Of a DNA stretch of 64,000 bases, positions 43,003 through 51,932 are shown piece by piece; the stretch's first letter is position 1, and each line of letters starts with the position of its first letter. This DNA is from CAWGUU01 sp963825765 (GTDB lineage Bacteria > Actinomycetota > Acidimicrobiia > Acidimicrobiales > AC-14). Made by a program: the position numbers and the translations under genes. The stretch covers positions 62,001 through 126,000 of the forward strand of contig CAWGUU010000019.1 of the NCBI GenBank assembly GCA_963825765.1, read 5' to 3'. Below the pieces are notes generated by a model, which was not told the origin of the DNA, did not search any database, and was given only the letters and a program-made list of their open reading frames with translations.

Positions 43003-44505
43003 TCAGAGGAGGGCCTGGAGGCTCTCGATCGTGTCGGCCTCGGCGGGCGTCTTGTCGGGGCGGTAGCGCTTGACCCTGGCGAAGCGCAGAGCGAGGCCAC
43101 CCGGGTAACGGGTGGACGACTGGACGCCGTCGAGGGCGATCTCGACCACCAGCTCGGGCCGCACGTGGACTGTGATGCCCTCGCGGCTGACCTCCCGGGC
43201 CAGGAACTCCTCCGTCTGCCAGGTGAGGAGCTGGTCGGTGAGGCCCTTGAACGTCTTGCCGACCATGACGAACCCGCCGTCGGCGGCGCGAGCGCCGAGG
43301 TGGAGGTTCGAGAGCCAGCCCTGGCGGCGACCGTGGCCCCACTCGGCGGCCAGCACGACCAGGTCGAAGGTCTGCACCGGCTTGACCTTGCGCCACGCCC
43401 CGCCCCGGCGCCCAGCCTCGTACGGCGACCCAGCCGCCTTCACCATCACGCCCTCGTGGCCGGCGGCAATGGCGCCGTCGAAGAACGCCGACGCCGTCGC
43501 CGGGTCGTCGGTGATGACGGACGGCACCCGCCACCGGCCCGCCACCCGGTCGAGGACGGCCAGCCGGTCGACGAGGGCGACGTCGAGCAGGTCGTCGCCG
43601 TCCACGTGGAGGATGTCGAAGAAGCGCCCCGCCAGCACCGACGGGGCGTGGCTGCCGAAGCTGCTCATGCTCTCCTGGAACCGTCCGGGCCGTCCACCGT
43701 CCTCGTCCAGGCCCAGCGCCTCGCCGTCGAGCACCAGGCTGCGGGCCGGGAGGGTGCGCACCACCTCGCCGATGCCCGGGAGGCGGTCGGTGACGTCGTT
43801 CAGGTTGCGGGTGAAGATGCGGACCTCGTCGCCGTCGCGATGGACCTGGATGCGGGCGCCGTCGAGCTTCCACTCCACCGAGGCCAGCCCCGTGGCCTCC
43901 AGGGCGGCGCCCACGTCGGGCGAGCTGGCCGCCAGCATCGGTTGCACCGGGTGCAGCGGCCGCAGGCCGACGGCAGCCAGGGCCTCTGCACCCCCCTCGG
44001 CCAGGGCGAGGGCGGCGACGTGGTTCAGGTCGCCGGCGAGCATGGCCGCCCGGCGCACGTCGGCCGCCGGCAGCCCGCTGGACTTGGCCACGGCGTCGAG
44101 CATGACGCCCTCCAACGCGCCCTGGCGCAGGCCGCCCGTCAGCGTCTGGCGCAGGAACGTGTGCTCGGCCTCGGTCGCCCGCCGGAACAGCTCCTCGAGG
44201 ACCGCGTTCCGGGCCGCCACGGACCCCGCCCCCGTCGTCGCCGCCAGCCGGTCCATGGCGCCGTCCACGTCGGCGACCGTCAACGTCGGCTCAGAAGCGG
44301 GCACCGACGCGAGGGCGGCGAGACTGGACCACCCGACCCCGATCCGTCCCTGGCGGGCCTCGCCGCTCAGCAGCGCCACGGTCGGCGCCACCTCGTCCGG
44401 CTCGAGCCGCCGGAGCAGGTCCACCAGTGCCGTCACCTTGGCCGTGCGCGACGAGGTGGCCGTCACCTGCGCCGACGTCGACACCAGCTCCGAGAAGAGC
44501 GTCAC
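43003..44505 (-). CDS. ATP-dependent DNA ligase, LigB type
   Basis: The 500-residue product has an N-terminal helical DNA-binding domain (about 1-180) and a nucleotidyltransferase core with the adenylation motif EWKLDGARIQVHR (Lys213). It then has FFDILHVDGDDLL, AGHEGVMVKAAGSPYEAG and RGGAWRKVKP (motif V), and an OB-fold C-terminus with VGKTFKGLTDQLL. Mycobacterial LigB has the same arrangement and is non-essential; replication uses NAD-dependent LigA. It lies downstream of a radical SAM gene, separated by an imperfect palindrome. Confidence 0.92.
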   Translation of the reverse strand: MTLFSELVSTSAQVTATSSRTAKVTALVDLLRRLEPDEVAPTVALLSGEARQGRIGVGWSSLAALASVPASEPTLTVADVDGAMDRLAATTGAGSVAARNAVLEELFRRATEAEHTFLRQTLTGGLRQGALEGVMLDAVAKSSGLPAADVRRAAMLAGDLNHVAALALAEGGAEALAAVGLRPLHPVQPMLAASSPDVGAALEATGLASVEWKLDGARIQVHRDGDEVRIFTRNLNDVTDRLPGIGEVVRTLPARSLVLDGEALGLDEDGGRPGRFQESMSSFGSHAPSVLAGRFFDILHVDGDDLLDVALVDRLAVLDRVAGRWRVPSVITDDPATASAFFDGAIAAGHEGVMVKAAGSPYEAGRRGGAWRKVKPVQTFDLVVLAAEWGHGRRQGWLSNLHLGARAADGGFVMVGKTFKGLTDQLLTWQTEEFLAREVSREGITVHVRPELVVEIALDGVQSSTRYPGGLALRFARVKRYRPDKTPAEADTIESLQALL

Positions 44506-44517
44506 CGCAGGTCAGTC

Positions 44518-44550
44518 TGCAAGAAACCCTCTATATGGAGGTTTCTTGCA
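44518..44550. terminator. Imperfect inverted repeat with a TATAT centre
   Basis: TGCAAGAAACCCTC (44518-44531), TATAT, GGAGGTTTCTTGCA (44537-44550) pair over 14 positions with one mismatch and one wobble. It is between the end of the minus-strand radical SAM gene (44586) and the start of the ligase gene (44505). It resembles the 21661 element in having GCAA(R)AA arms and a TATAT loop. It may end radical SAM transcription; operator use by the ligase gene is an alternative. Confidence 0.6.
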
Positions 44551-44585
44551 CAGTCATCGGCGGAAGGCGGGCCCCGGCGGGACGG

Positions 44586-46235
44586 TCAGCCCTCGGCTTC
44601 CATCACCGGTAGGCGGGCGGCGACGACCGAGCGCCGCTGGGACTTCTTCTCCGGTCTCGGCGGCCGCTTGACGAAGCGGCGGCCCAGGCGGACGAGGCCC
44701 AGCTTCCAGCACCAGTAGCCCCACCGGCCTGGCAACACCGCGAAGTCCATGCCGCGCAGGTGCTCGAGCACCCGCTTGGTCATGTACAGGGCGCGCAGGA
44801 CGATCCCGAGCCGGGGGTACATCCGCTGCGGCTCCGAACTGGCCCGCACCGTGCGCAGCATCAGGTCGAACAGCCAGCGCGGCGGCTTCCACACCGCCAG
44901 CACGTACAGGAGCAGGTTGGCGGCCCGGGGCGGCACGATCAGGTAGCCGGCGTCGATGCCCTGCATGTCGACGCCCCGCTCCGACATGGCCCGTTCCAGG
45001 TCGGTGTTGGGGATGACCTTGAGCGAGTAGATGAACAGCGTGTACGGCCTGTCGATCTTGTAGAGCAGCTCGAGCGTCTCGACGACGTTCTCGCGGGTCT
45101 CGATGGGGTTGTCGACGATGATGTCGTAGGCCGGGGGGATGTGGTACTTCGGCGCGTACGAGGCGATGACCTCGCCGGCCTGGAGGATGCGGGCGGGCGG
45201 TGTGGGACGCCGGTAGAAGTCGAGGATCTCCTGGCTGCCGCTCTGGATGCCCATCCGCACCCGGTTCATGCCGGCCCAGGTGAGGATGTCGAACTTCTCC
45301 TGCTTCACGTAGTTGGGGATCACCCCGTAGACGGTGAAGGGCAGGGCCAGCTGCTCCTTCCACTTCTCGGCGAACTCCTCGAGCTCCTTGTAGGTGATGG
45401 CCATGAAGCTGTCGTCGTTGAAGCTGACGTTGCTGATGTGCGGGAACGCCTTCCGGGCGGCCTTGACCTCGTCGATCACGTACTGGGCGCTGGGGTGGCG
45501 GATCTTCTTGTAGCTGGCGTCGTTGGCGATGAACTTGGTGTTGCCGCAGAACGAGCAGTGGAACGGGCACCCGATCGACCAGACGGTCTGGTAGCCGAGG
45601 CTGAAGTTCATGACGTAGTCGTCCTTGGTGGCGGGGACGAAGCCGCGGCCCTGGACGTAGATCATCTCGCCGGGCGCCCCGTACTGAGGGAACGGCAGCG
45701 TCTCCATCTCCCCGGACGTCATCAGCGGCAGGAAGCCGTTGCGGACGATCTCGCCGCCATCTCCCCGGAACCAGAAGTTGCCGGTCCTGGTGTAGTCCCG
45801 GCCCTCCGAGAAGGCGTCGTAGAACTCGTGGAAGGCCAGCTCGCCCTCGCCGTTGCAGATGGCGTCGACGTCGGCGAGGATCGCGTCCTCGGGGTGGATG
45901 ATCGGGTGGATGCCGCCCCAGACGAGGTAGGTCGACGGCGAGATGGCCCGCAGCCGCTTGATCACCGCACGGGTCAGGTCGGCGTACCCGGTCATCGACG
46001 AGAACCCGACCAGGTCGGCGCCGGCCAGGCCGTGGGCCAGCTCGTCGATGTCGGCGTCGCCCAGCTCGCCCTTGTTGCCGCTCTCGCCGGACAGGAAGTT
46101 GCCCACGCCCCGGAAGTGCTTGGTCGACACGTAGTAGGACTGGGTGTCGGGGTTCAGCCTGGCCGCGTAGGCGGCCATCTTGCGGAATCCGCACGAGGTG
46201 ATGCCGTCCTCGAGGCAGACCATCTTTATGCGCAC
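44586..46235 (-). CDS. B12-binding-domain radical SAM protein
   Basis: GTG 46235 is preceded by GGGAG five bases away, giving 549 residues. Residues about 5-150 form a cobalamin-binding-like Rossmann domain (DLVGFSSMTGYADLTRAVIK, YLVWGGIHPIIHPE). Then SIGCPFHCSFCGN gives the radical SAM cluster Cys223, Cys227 and Cys230, with NVSFNDDSFM and RVRMGIQSGSQEILDFYRRP following. Class B radical SAM enzymes methylate unactivated carbon or phosphorus or rearrange carbon chains. The substrate is unknown; it opens the methyltransferase-rich glycan region. Confidence 0.9.
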   Translation of the reverse strand: MRIKMVCLEDGITSCGFRKMAAYAARLNPDTQSYYVSTKHFRGVGNFLSGESGNKGELGDADIDELAHGLAGADLVGFSSMTGYADLTRAVIKRLRAISPSTYLVWGGIHPIIHPEDAILADVDAICNGEGELAFHEFYDAFSEGRDYTRTGNFWFRGDGGEIVRNGFLPLMTSGEMETLPFPQYGAPGEMIYVQGRGFVPATKDDYVMNFSLGYQTVWSIGCPFHCSFCGNTKFIANDASYKKIRHPSAQYVIDEVKAARKAFPHISNVSFNDDSFMAITYKELEEFAEKWKEQLALPFTVYGVIPNYVKQEKFDILTWAGMNRVRMGIQSGSQEILDFYRRPTPPARILQAGEVIASYAPKYHIPPAYDIIVDNPIETRENVVETLELLYKIDRPYTLFIYSLKVIPNTDLERAMSERGVDMQGIDAGYLIVPPRAANLLLYVLAVWKPPRWLFDLMLRTVRASSEPQRMYPRLGIVLRALYMTKRVLEHLRGMDFAVLPGRWGYWCWKLGLVRLGRRFVKRPPRPEKKSQRRSVVAARLPVMEAEG

Positions 46236-46351
46236 GTGACTCCCTGCAGACGCGGCATGGTCACTCGGCGTGAGGCCAGGTGGGCGCACAGTACCATCGG
46301 GCCCGCCAGACGACCGTGCCAGGCGATCGAGGCCGCAGGGGGACGCCGGAC

Positions 46352-47212
46352 GTGAGCACCGCGCATCAGGAGTACCAGCGTACGTACTACGACCGCACCT
46401 ATCCGTCCAGGATGGAGGCGGTACGGGATCAGCTGGCCCACCCCCTGTTCTGCTCGTTCCAGGACCGGCTGGCGGCCCGCATCCTCGACCTCGTCAGGCC
46501 CGACGCCGCCGACACGACAAACGGGGCAAGCCCAGGCGCCACCACCAACGGCGTGGGTGGCGGCCCCCTGCGCGTGTTCGAGACGGCCTGCGGCGAGGGG
46601 TTCCTGGGCGCGGCCATCCGGCGGGCGGCGGCGCAGCGCGGCCTCGCCGTGCACTACGCCGGCACCGACCTGAGCGAGGGCGCCCTGGGCCTGGCCCGGC
46701 AGTCCGTGGGCGGCGACCTGGAGGTGGGCGACGCCGTCGAGGTCACCGCCGGCATGGCCGCCGGCAGCGCCGACGTCGTCATCATCAAGAACCTGCTGCA
46801 CCACCTGGAGGACCCCGCCGGCCTGCTGCGGGAGGCGGGGCGGGTGGTGGGCCCGTCCGGGAACGTGGTTGTCGTCGAGGCCCGGCTCGGGGCCCCGCCG
46901 GTGACGATGCTGGCCATGATGGCCCCCCGCCGGGAGAAGTTCTTCTGGGTCGGCGCCCGCCGCAACCGCAAGGCGGTCGCGTCAGCAGGGCTGACCATCC
47001 GCCACGCCGAGCGGTTCAGCTTCCTGCCCTACGAGCTGTTCTTCCAGATCCGCTACAGCGTGATGCGGCGGCTGTTCTCGACGTCGAACCCCACGACGAT
47101 CAAGCGGATCTCCGACCTCGACGAGCGCCTGACCGAGCGGGTGCCCGCCCTCGCCGGCTACTGGATCTGGGTGGCCGGCGCCGGCACCTCGGGACGCCGC
47201 AGCAGCACGTAG
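46352..47212 (+). CDS. Class I SAM-dependent methyltransferase
   Basis: GTG 46352 (VSTAHQEYQRTYYDRTYPSR), after a G-rich site, gives 286 residues. Motifs are LRVFETACGEGFLGAAIRRA (motif I), VHYAGTDLSEGALGLAR (motif II), DVVIIKNLLHHLEDPAGLLR (motif IV) and GNVVVVEARLG. A small low-complexity TTNG insert precedes motif I. Its 3' end overlaps the convergent epimerase-methyltransferase gene by 55 bases. The acceptor is unknown. Confidence 0.88.
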   Translation: MSTAHQEYQRTYYDRTYPSRMEAVRDQLAHPLFCSFQDRLAARILDLVRPDAADTTNGASPGATTNGVGGGPLRVFETACGEGFLGAAIRRAAAQRGLAVHYAGTDLSEGALGLARQSVGGDLEVGDAVEVTAGMAAGSADVVIIKNLLHHLEDPAGLLREAGRVVGPSGNVVVVEARLGAPPVTMLAMMAPRREKFFWVGARRNRKAVASAGLTIRHAERFSFLPYELFFQIRYSVMRRLFSTSNPTTIKRISDLDERLTERVPALAGYWIWVAGAGTSGRRSST

Positions 47213-49023
47213 CGGTGGTGGGCCAGGCCCGGCGCCATCGGGGCAGGTAGGTACCGCTCCCAGCGCGACAGGCGGGCCACCCGGTCCTTCATCCCGGGGT
47301 CCTCGCCCCGCAGGAAGGGCAGGATCGACCACGCCCACGCCTCGTCCCCTTCAGCGGCGGTCTGGCCCCGGCGGGCCCGGAGGACCTTGGCCAGGGGCAC
47401 CGACGTGTCGGGGAAGGGCGGGATGTCGAACAGCCCCGTGCCGACCTTCTCCATGCCGGCCGAGGCGCCGGCGGTGGTGACGAGCCGCTGGTCGAGGGCC
47501 TGCTCGTTGACCTGCTTGAACATGTTCCGGTGCCACAGCAGGGCCCGCATGCGCATGAAGATGTTCTTGTTGGGGACGCAGCAGAGGATGCCCTTGTCGG
47601 CCCACCGGGCCTGGGCCGCCAGCACGCCCTCGGCGTCCTCGAACCACCACAGGGCGGCGAAGCTGAAGGCCAGGTCGTAGCGAGTGGGCAGCTGGTCGGG
47701 CCACGTGGCCGGATCGGCGCTCTCCACCAGGTGGGTCTCGGGTTTCAGGCCCAGCTCCAGCCACTGGTTGTGGACCGCCGCCAGCCGGTCGGCGTCGTAG
47801 TCGAGCAGCCCGACGCGGACGCCGCTGCGGGCCAGCGTGACGCAGTCGAGACCGGGGAACCCCATCATCCCGAACGCCGGGGCGTGCAGCACGCTGGTGG
47901 CCCCGAGCTGTTCGACGGCGTCGGCGAGGACGTCGTCGAGGGCGAAGCGCTCGTAGACGGTGCCCAGACCCTCGTCCTCGTCCTCGAGGTAGTTCCGCCA
48001 GTCGAACCCGAGCACGCCGCTGGCGGTGGGGGAGATGGGGACCCTGGCGTCACGGGCGGCCACGAACGCCGCCCCCACCGCCGGCACCCCCTCGTCGATG
48101 CCGATCTCGGGCCGCCATCCGAGCTCCCGCTCGGCCCTGGCCCAGGAGTAGGCGCGGTCTCGGGTCATGACGTCGACCGAGTGGCGGGTGAGGGGCGGTT
48201 CGCCGTGGCGGCGGGTCACGGCCCACACCGACTCCGCCATCGCTCCCAGCGGCTCGAGCACTCCCGCCGGGACGCCGAAGGACGGGTCGGCCAGGCCCGC
48301 GCCCTGCGCCAGCAGGCTGAGGATGTCCCTGACCGTGTCGGCCTGGGGCCCGCCCATCACGTAGACGCCTTCGCCACCGGTGCCGGCGGCCAGCAGGCCC
48401 CTGACCAGGTCGTCGACGTGGACCAGGTGGATGCGGTTGTCGCCGGTGCCGGGGAAGAACCGCACGCCGCGGGACATCAGCTTGACGGCCCGGGCCAGCA
48501 TCCCCTCCTGATCGTCGGCGCCGTAGGTGATCGTGGGCCGGACGATCACCGTCTCCCCGCCGGTCCAGTCCTGCACAAGGCGCTCGGCGGCCAGCTTGGC
48601 CTCGCCGTAGGCGAATGCGGGGCGAGGAGGAGAGGTCTCGTCGGCGGGCCACTCCTGGTGCCACCCGTACACCGACGTCGAGCTGACGTAGACCAGCCTC
48701 GTGCCGGGCGCCAGCGTCCGCAGCACGTTGGCGGTGCCGTCGACGTGTGTCGCCCGCAGGTCGGCCGGCGTCCCGCGGTAATGGCCGGCCAGGTGGTAGA
48801 CGAGCCTGGCGCCGGCGGTCGCCCGCAGCAGGCTCTCGATGTCGCCCACGTCGCCGGCCATCGACTCCACGCCGGCCGAGCCGCCGGCGCCGGCCACCGC
48901 CGCCATCACCCGGTCGGCGGCGTCTCTGGAGCGCACCAGCACCCGGACGTCCTCGTCCCCCGCGGCCAGGGCGGCGACAAGGTGCCGGCCGATGAAGCCG
49001 GAGCCACCCGTCACGACTATCAC
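47158..49023 (-). CDS. NAD-dependent epimerase/dehydratase fused to a methyltransferase-like domain
   Basis: The 621-residue protein has an extended SDR domain (1 to about 320): IVVTGGSGFIGRHLVAAL, GDVGDIESLL, RLVYVSSTSVYGWH with the catalytic Ser, and AYGEAKLAAERL with Tyr-x3-Lys. The second half (about 370-610) resembles a SAM methyltransferase: FGMMGFPGLDCVTLARSG, VGLLDYDADRLAAV and YDLAFSFAALWWFEDAEGVL. Such a fusion would modify a nucleotide sugar and methylate the same or a linked product. The SPASM radical SAM gene ends upstream on the same strand, 13 bases away. Confidence 0.87.
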   Translation of the reverse strand: MIVVTGGSGFIGRHLVAALAAGDEDVRVLVRSRDAADRVMAAVAGAGGSAGVESMAGDVGDIESLLRATAGARLVYHLAGHYRGTPADLRATHVDGTANVLRTLAPGTRLVYVSSTSVYGWHQEWPADETSPPRPAFAYGEAKLAAERLVQDWTGGETVIVRPTITYGADDQEGMLARAVKLMSRGVRFFPGTGDNRIHLVHVDDLVRGLLAAGTGGEGVYVMGGPQADTVRDILSLLAQGAGLADPSFGVPAGVLEPLGAMAESVWAVTRRHGEPPLTRHSVDVMTRDRAYSWARAERELGWRPEIGIDEGVPAVGAAFVAARDARVPISPTASGVLGFDWRNYLEDEDEGLGTVYERFALDDVLADAVEQLGATSVLHAPAFGMMGFPGLDCVTLARSGVRVGLLDYDADRLAAVHNQWLELGLKPETHLVESADPATWPDQLPTRYDLAFSFAALWWFEDAEGVLAAQARWADKGILCCVPNKNIFMRMRALLWHRNMFKQVNEQALDQRLVTTAGASAGMEKVGTGLFDIPPFPDTSVPLAKVLRARRGQTAAEGDEAWAWSILPFLRGEDPGMKDRVARLSRWERYLPAPMAPGLAHHRYVLLRRPEVPAPATQIQ

Positions 49024-49036
49024 CAGGAAGCAGGGA

Positions 49037-50143
49037 TCATGAAGGCGTGGAAATCTTGACCGGGATCGGGGTGCGGATCATGCCGGCGGCGATCCGCCGC
49101 GCCGCGGCCGGCTCGACCAGCAGGTTGGTGTAGGCGGCGTTGGCCAGGGGGCAGGCGCAGCGCTCGGTGCGCATCCACGCCCGGAACTCGGCGGCGGCCT
49201 CGGAGAACCACACCTTGCGGAAGTCGAAGCCGTGGTCGCGCAGGTTCCCGAACGACTTGGCCAGCACGCAGCACGACCACACCTCGCCGTCGGCCACGAT
49301 GTGCACCGACAGGAACCCGGCGTGGCACACCGGCATGGCGGTGGCGTCGCCGTCGAGGAACCGAACGACCCGGTTGTAGTACTCGCCCCGTATCGTGCGG
49401 ACCATCTTGGCGACGGTGCCGTTTGCGGCCTTCTCCGCCTCCAGGACCGCGGCTGCAGCCCGGGCGAACCCCTGGCCGGGGGGGGTGATGCCGGTGTTCA
49501 GCGTCTGGAGCTCGACCCGCTCCTCGGCCGGCTCGGCGATGTAGGAGTCGGCGCCCAGCTTGGCCAGGCCCTGGGCCACCTCGGGGAAGTCGTCGACATT
49601 GGCGTTGGAGACGACGGTGTGGCACCCGACGGTGAGGTTGGTGAGCCCCAGGGCCCGCAGCCCGGCCATCGTCGCCATCAGCCGCTCGTAGGACCCCGCC
49701 GCCCCCCGCAGCACGTCGTGGCGCTCGGGGATGTGGTGGTCGATGCTGAGGTTGACGACCAGCTGGATGTCGGGGTTCTCGGTGCAGATCGTCTTGACGC
49801 CGGCCACCACCCGGTCGGTGAACCAGCCGTTGGTGGGGATGTTGACCACCGCCGGCTGGCAGTGCCGCACCGCCGATCCGATGATCTTGGGCAGGTCCTT
49901 GCGCAGGAAGGGCTCCCCGCCGCTGAAGGTCATCCAGGCAGGGGCCTTGCCCATCGAGCGGAACACCTCGTCCCACTCGTCGGCCGTCAGCTCCACGACC
50001 TTGCGCTCGTAGACGTTGCAGCTCAGGCACTTGAAGTTGCACCGGAAGTTGGTGCTGATGGTGACGTTGACGGGGAGCAGCCGCGGCCACCCCCGGGCCC
50101 TCCAGGAGCTAGCGGTGCCCAGGGCCCAGCCCGTTCGGGCCAC
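49037..50143 (-). CDS. Radical SAM/SPASM-like enzyme
   Basis: GTG 50143 is preferred; TTG 50182 is an alternative that increases overlap with the GT2 gene. The product (about 368 residues) has TISTNFRCNFKCLSCNVYER with Cys35, Cys39 and Cys42, WMTFSGGEPFLRKDL (GGE motif), VVNIPTNGWF and LVVNLSIDHH. C-terminal cysteines in VWSCCVLAKSFGNL and RTERCACPLANAAY suggest a SPASM-type auxiliary cluster. Enzymes of this type modify peptides or sugars. It overlaps the GT2 gene end by 35 bases. Confidence 0.87.
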   Translation of the reverse strand: MARTGWALGTASSWRARGWPRLLPVNVTISTNFRCNFKCLSCNVYERKVVELTADEWDEVFRSMGKAPAWMTFSGGEPFLRKDLPKIIGSAVRHCQPAVVNIPTNGWFTDRVVAGVKTICTENPDIQLVVNLSIDHHIPERHDVLRGAAGSYERLMATMAGLRALGLTNLTVGCHTVVSNANVDDFPEVAQGLAKLGADSYIAEPAEERVELQTLNTGITPPGQGFARAAAAVLEAEKAANGTVAKMVRTIRGEYYNRVVRFLDGDATAMPVCHAGFLSVHIVADGEVWSCCVLAKSFGNLRDHGFDFRKVWFSEAAAEFRAWMRTERCACPLANAAYTNLLVEPAAARRIAAGMIRTPIPVKISTPS

Positions 50144-51233
50144 CCGTAGGGCCCTTGGTGCTCGTGACCATTGCCCAGACAACGTTTTCCCTTCCCCTCA
50201 GGTAGTCGAAGCGGGCCAGGAGCCGGGCTCCGGCCTCCAGCGCGACGGCACCCGCGGTGAACGCTAGTGGCCTGGCGCGCAGACGGTGGCGCTCGGCGAG
50301 GAGATCCCGCCCCAGCTCGGTGACGAGCAGGCCCAGATGCAGGCTCGGCACCGAGTAGTGCTGGCCCCGGCGCAGCCAGAGATGCCCGGTGTGGATCTGG
50401 CGGCGCTGCTTGACGAAGTCGGCGACGGTGCCCGGGCCGCGGTTGGCGACGATCGCCTCCGGGACGTACACCGCCGCCCATCCCTGGGACTCGAGCAGGG
50501 CCTGGAAGCAGGCCTCGTCGACCGACGTCCGGGGCAGTGACACGACGGCCTCGGCCCGCAGGGCGATCATCTCGCCCAGCTTGGGTTGGTGCAGAGCGAG
50601 GCGGTGGTGCAGGCGCCAGAGCAGGTGGCAGGCGTAGCCGATGGCGGTGTCCTCGGAGTTCACCGGCATCGGGCGGCCGCCCGCCAGCCCCACGCCGGGG
50701 CGGCCCAGGGCCTCGACCACCAACCCGATGGCTCCCGGCTCGGGCAACACGTCGCCCGAGACGACAACGATGAACGGGAAGCTCATGCACGTGACGCCGA
50801 AGTTCACCGCCGACGCCTTGCCCGACCGCTCGGCCTCGACGTAGAGCTGCACCCTCGGGTCGCCGGACGCGACCTCGGACACGATCGGGACGGTGTCGTC
50901 GTCGCAGCCGCTGGCCACGACCACCACCTCGCCGACGCCGGGCTCGGCCAGCAGCCGCTCGAGCAGGGTGGCGATGTTGGCGCCGTCGTTGTGGGTGGCG
51001 ATCAGGACGCCGGTGGCTGTGGTGTTCGGGATTGCCGTCTTCGGGCTTGGGTCCGGGGCCCGGGTCGGGTCGGCGGCCGGGGTGCCCGCGCCGTTGGTGC
51101 CCGCGCCGTTGGTGCCCGCGCCGTTGGTGCCCGCGCCGTTGGTGGTGGCGGGGGAGCCCAGGCGGTTGGTGGCGGGTCGAGGCTGGCCGGCGCGCAGGCG
51201 TGACGTATCGTGCCCCCCCGACGGTCGGTCCAT
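50109..51233 (-). CDS. Family 2 glycosyltransferase with repeat-containing N-terminus
   Basis: The 374-residue product has a disordered N-terminal tail with four NGAGT units (DNA repeat at 51081-51140). The GT-A core follows: TGVLIATHNDGANIATLLER, VGEVVVVASGCDDDTVPIVS, ERSGKASAVNFGV and FPFIVVVSGDVLPEPGAI with the DxD-like SGDV. A C-terminal hydrophobic stretch (PLAFTAGAVALEAGARLLA) may bind the membrane. It probably adds a sugar to a lipid-linked or surface glycan. Confidence 0.87.
   Translation of the reverse strand: MDRPSGGHDTSRLRAGQPRPATNRLGSPATTNGAGTNGAGTNGAGTNGAGTPAADPTRAPDPSPKTAIPNTTATGVLIATHNDGANIATLLERLLAEPGVGEVVVVASGCDDDTVPIVSEVASGDPRVQLYVEAERSGKASAVNFGVTCMSFPFIVVVSGDVLPEPGAIGLVVEALGRPGVGLAGGRPMPVNSEDTAIGYACHLLWRLHHRLALHQPKLGEMIALRAEAVVSLPRTSVDEACFQALLESQGWAAVYVPEAIVANRGPGTVADFVKQRRQIHTGHLWLRRGQHYSVPSLHLGLLVTELGRDLLAERHRLRARPLAFTAGAVALEAGARLLARFDYLRGRENVVWAMVTSTKGPTGGPNGLGPGHR
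51081..51140. repeat. Four identical 15-bp tandem units inside a glycosyltransferase gene
   Basis: GGTGCCCGCGCCGTT is repeated four times without change (51081-51095, 51096-51110, 51111-51125, 51126-51140). On the coding (minus) strand it keeps frame and encodes NGAGT units, so copy number can change without breaking the gene. Confidence 0.9.
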
Positions 51234-51323
51234 GTCGGCTGTCCACCCCTCCGTTCCCGCCGGCCGGCCGCGTTCCCAGACACGGGCGCTGAGCTACCCA
51301 GTGCGGGAGCATAATCTGCCGGG

Positions 51324-51932
51324 GTGAAGCGGCCGCGCCTTCCCGCCATCGGGCGCCCCGCCGCGCTGGTGGCGGCCCTGGTCCCAATGATTGTGACGGT
51401 GATTGTGACAGTCCTGGCCGGGCTGGCCCCAGGAGCCGCGCTGGCCGAGGCCAACACATGCCCGACCACCAGGTCCGACGCGGCACGGGTCACGATCGCC
51501 AGCCCGGCCGGGGACGCCGACGTCAGCGGGACAGTGGAGGTCACGGGCCGCGCCGAGTCGGTGGTCCCGCTGTTCCAGGTCGAGCTGTTCGTCGGCGACT
51601 CCCGTCGAGACATCGCCTACCTCGACCCGCCGGCGGAGGCCACCGACTTCACGCTGAGGTGGGACACTGCGGCGACGAAGTCGGGCCCCGCCACCGTGCG
51701 GATCGTCGCGTGCGGCGGCAGCATCGAAGGCCTGTCGCTGGTGCAGGGGACCGCCTCGGTGGCGGTCAATGTGCAGTCCTCACCTGCGGCCGGGGAGAAC
51801 AAGGCCCTGGTGGTCACCGAGAGCGCGGGGACGGAGGCACCGTCGTCGTCCGTGGTGATGGGCATCGTGATCGCGGTGCCGGCCGTGGCCGGCCTGCTCT
51901 ATGCCGCCTCCGGCCGACGCCGACGAATGTGA
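51324..51932 (+). CDS. Secreted/anchored protein with an Ig-like domain
   Basis: GTG 51324 gives 202 residues. It has a signal peptide (ALVAALVPMIVTVIVTVLAG), a beta-sandwich with VTIASPAGDADVSGTVEVTG and FQVELFVGDSRRDIAYLDP, typical of bacterial Ig-like folds, and a C-terminal membrane helix (VMGIVIAVPAVAGLLYAA) ending in GRRRRM. It should be on the cell surface, anchored at its C-terminus. The stop overlaps the next gene (GTGA at 51929). Confidence 0.78.
   Translation: MKRPRLPAIGRPAALVAALVPMIVTVIVTVLAGLAPGAALAEANTCPTTRSDAARVTIASPAGDADVSGTVEVTGRAESVVPLFQVELFVGDSRRDIAYLDPPAEATDFTLRWDTAATKSGPATVRIVACGGSIEGLSLVQGTASVAVNVQSSPAAGENKALVVTESAGTEAPSSSVVMGIVIAVPAVAGLLYAASGRRRRM

Noticed and set aside
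51081..51140. Identical 15-bp repeats considered as a CRISPR array
   Set aside because: There are no spacers; the units are directly tandem, in frame and part of a glycosyltransferase gene.
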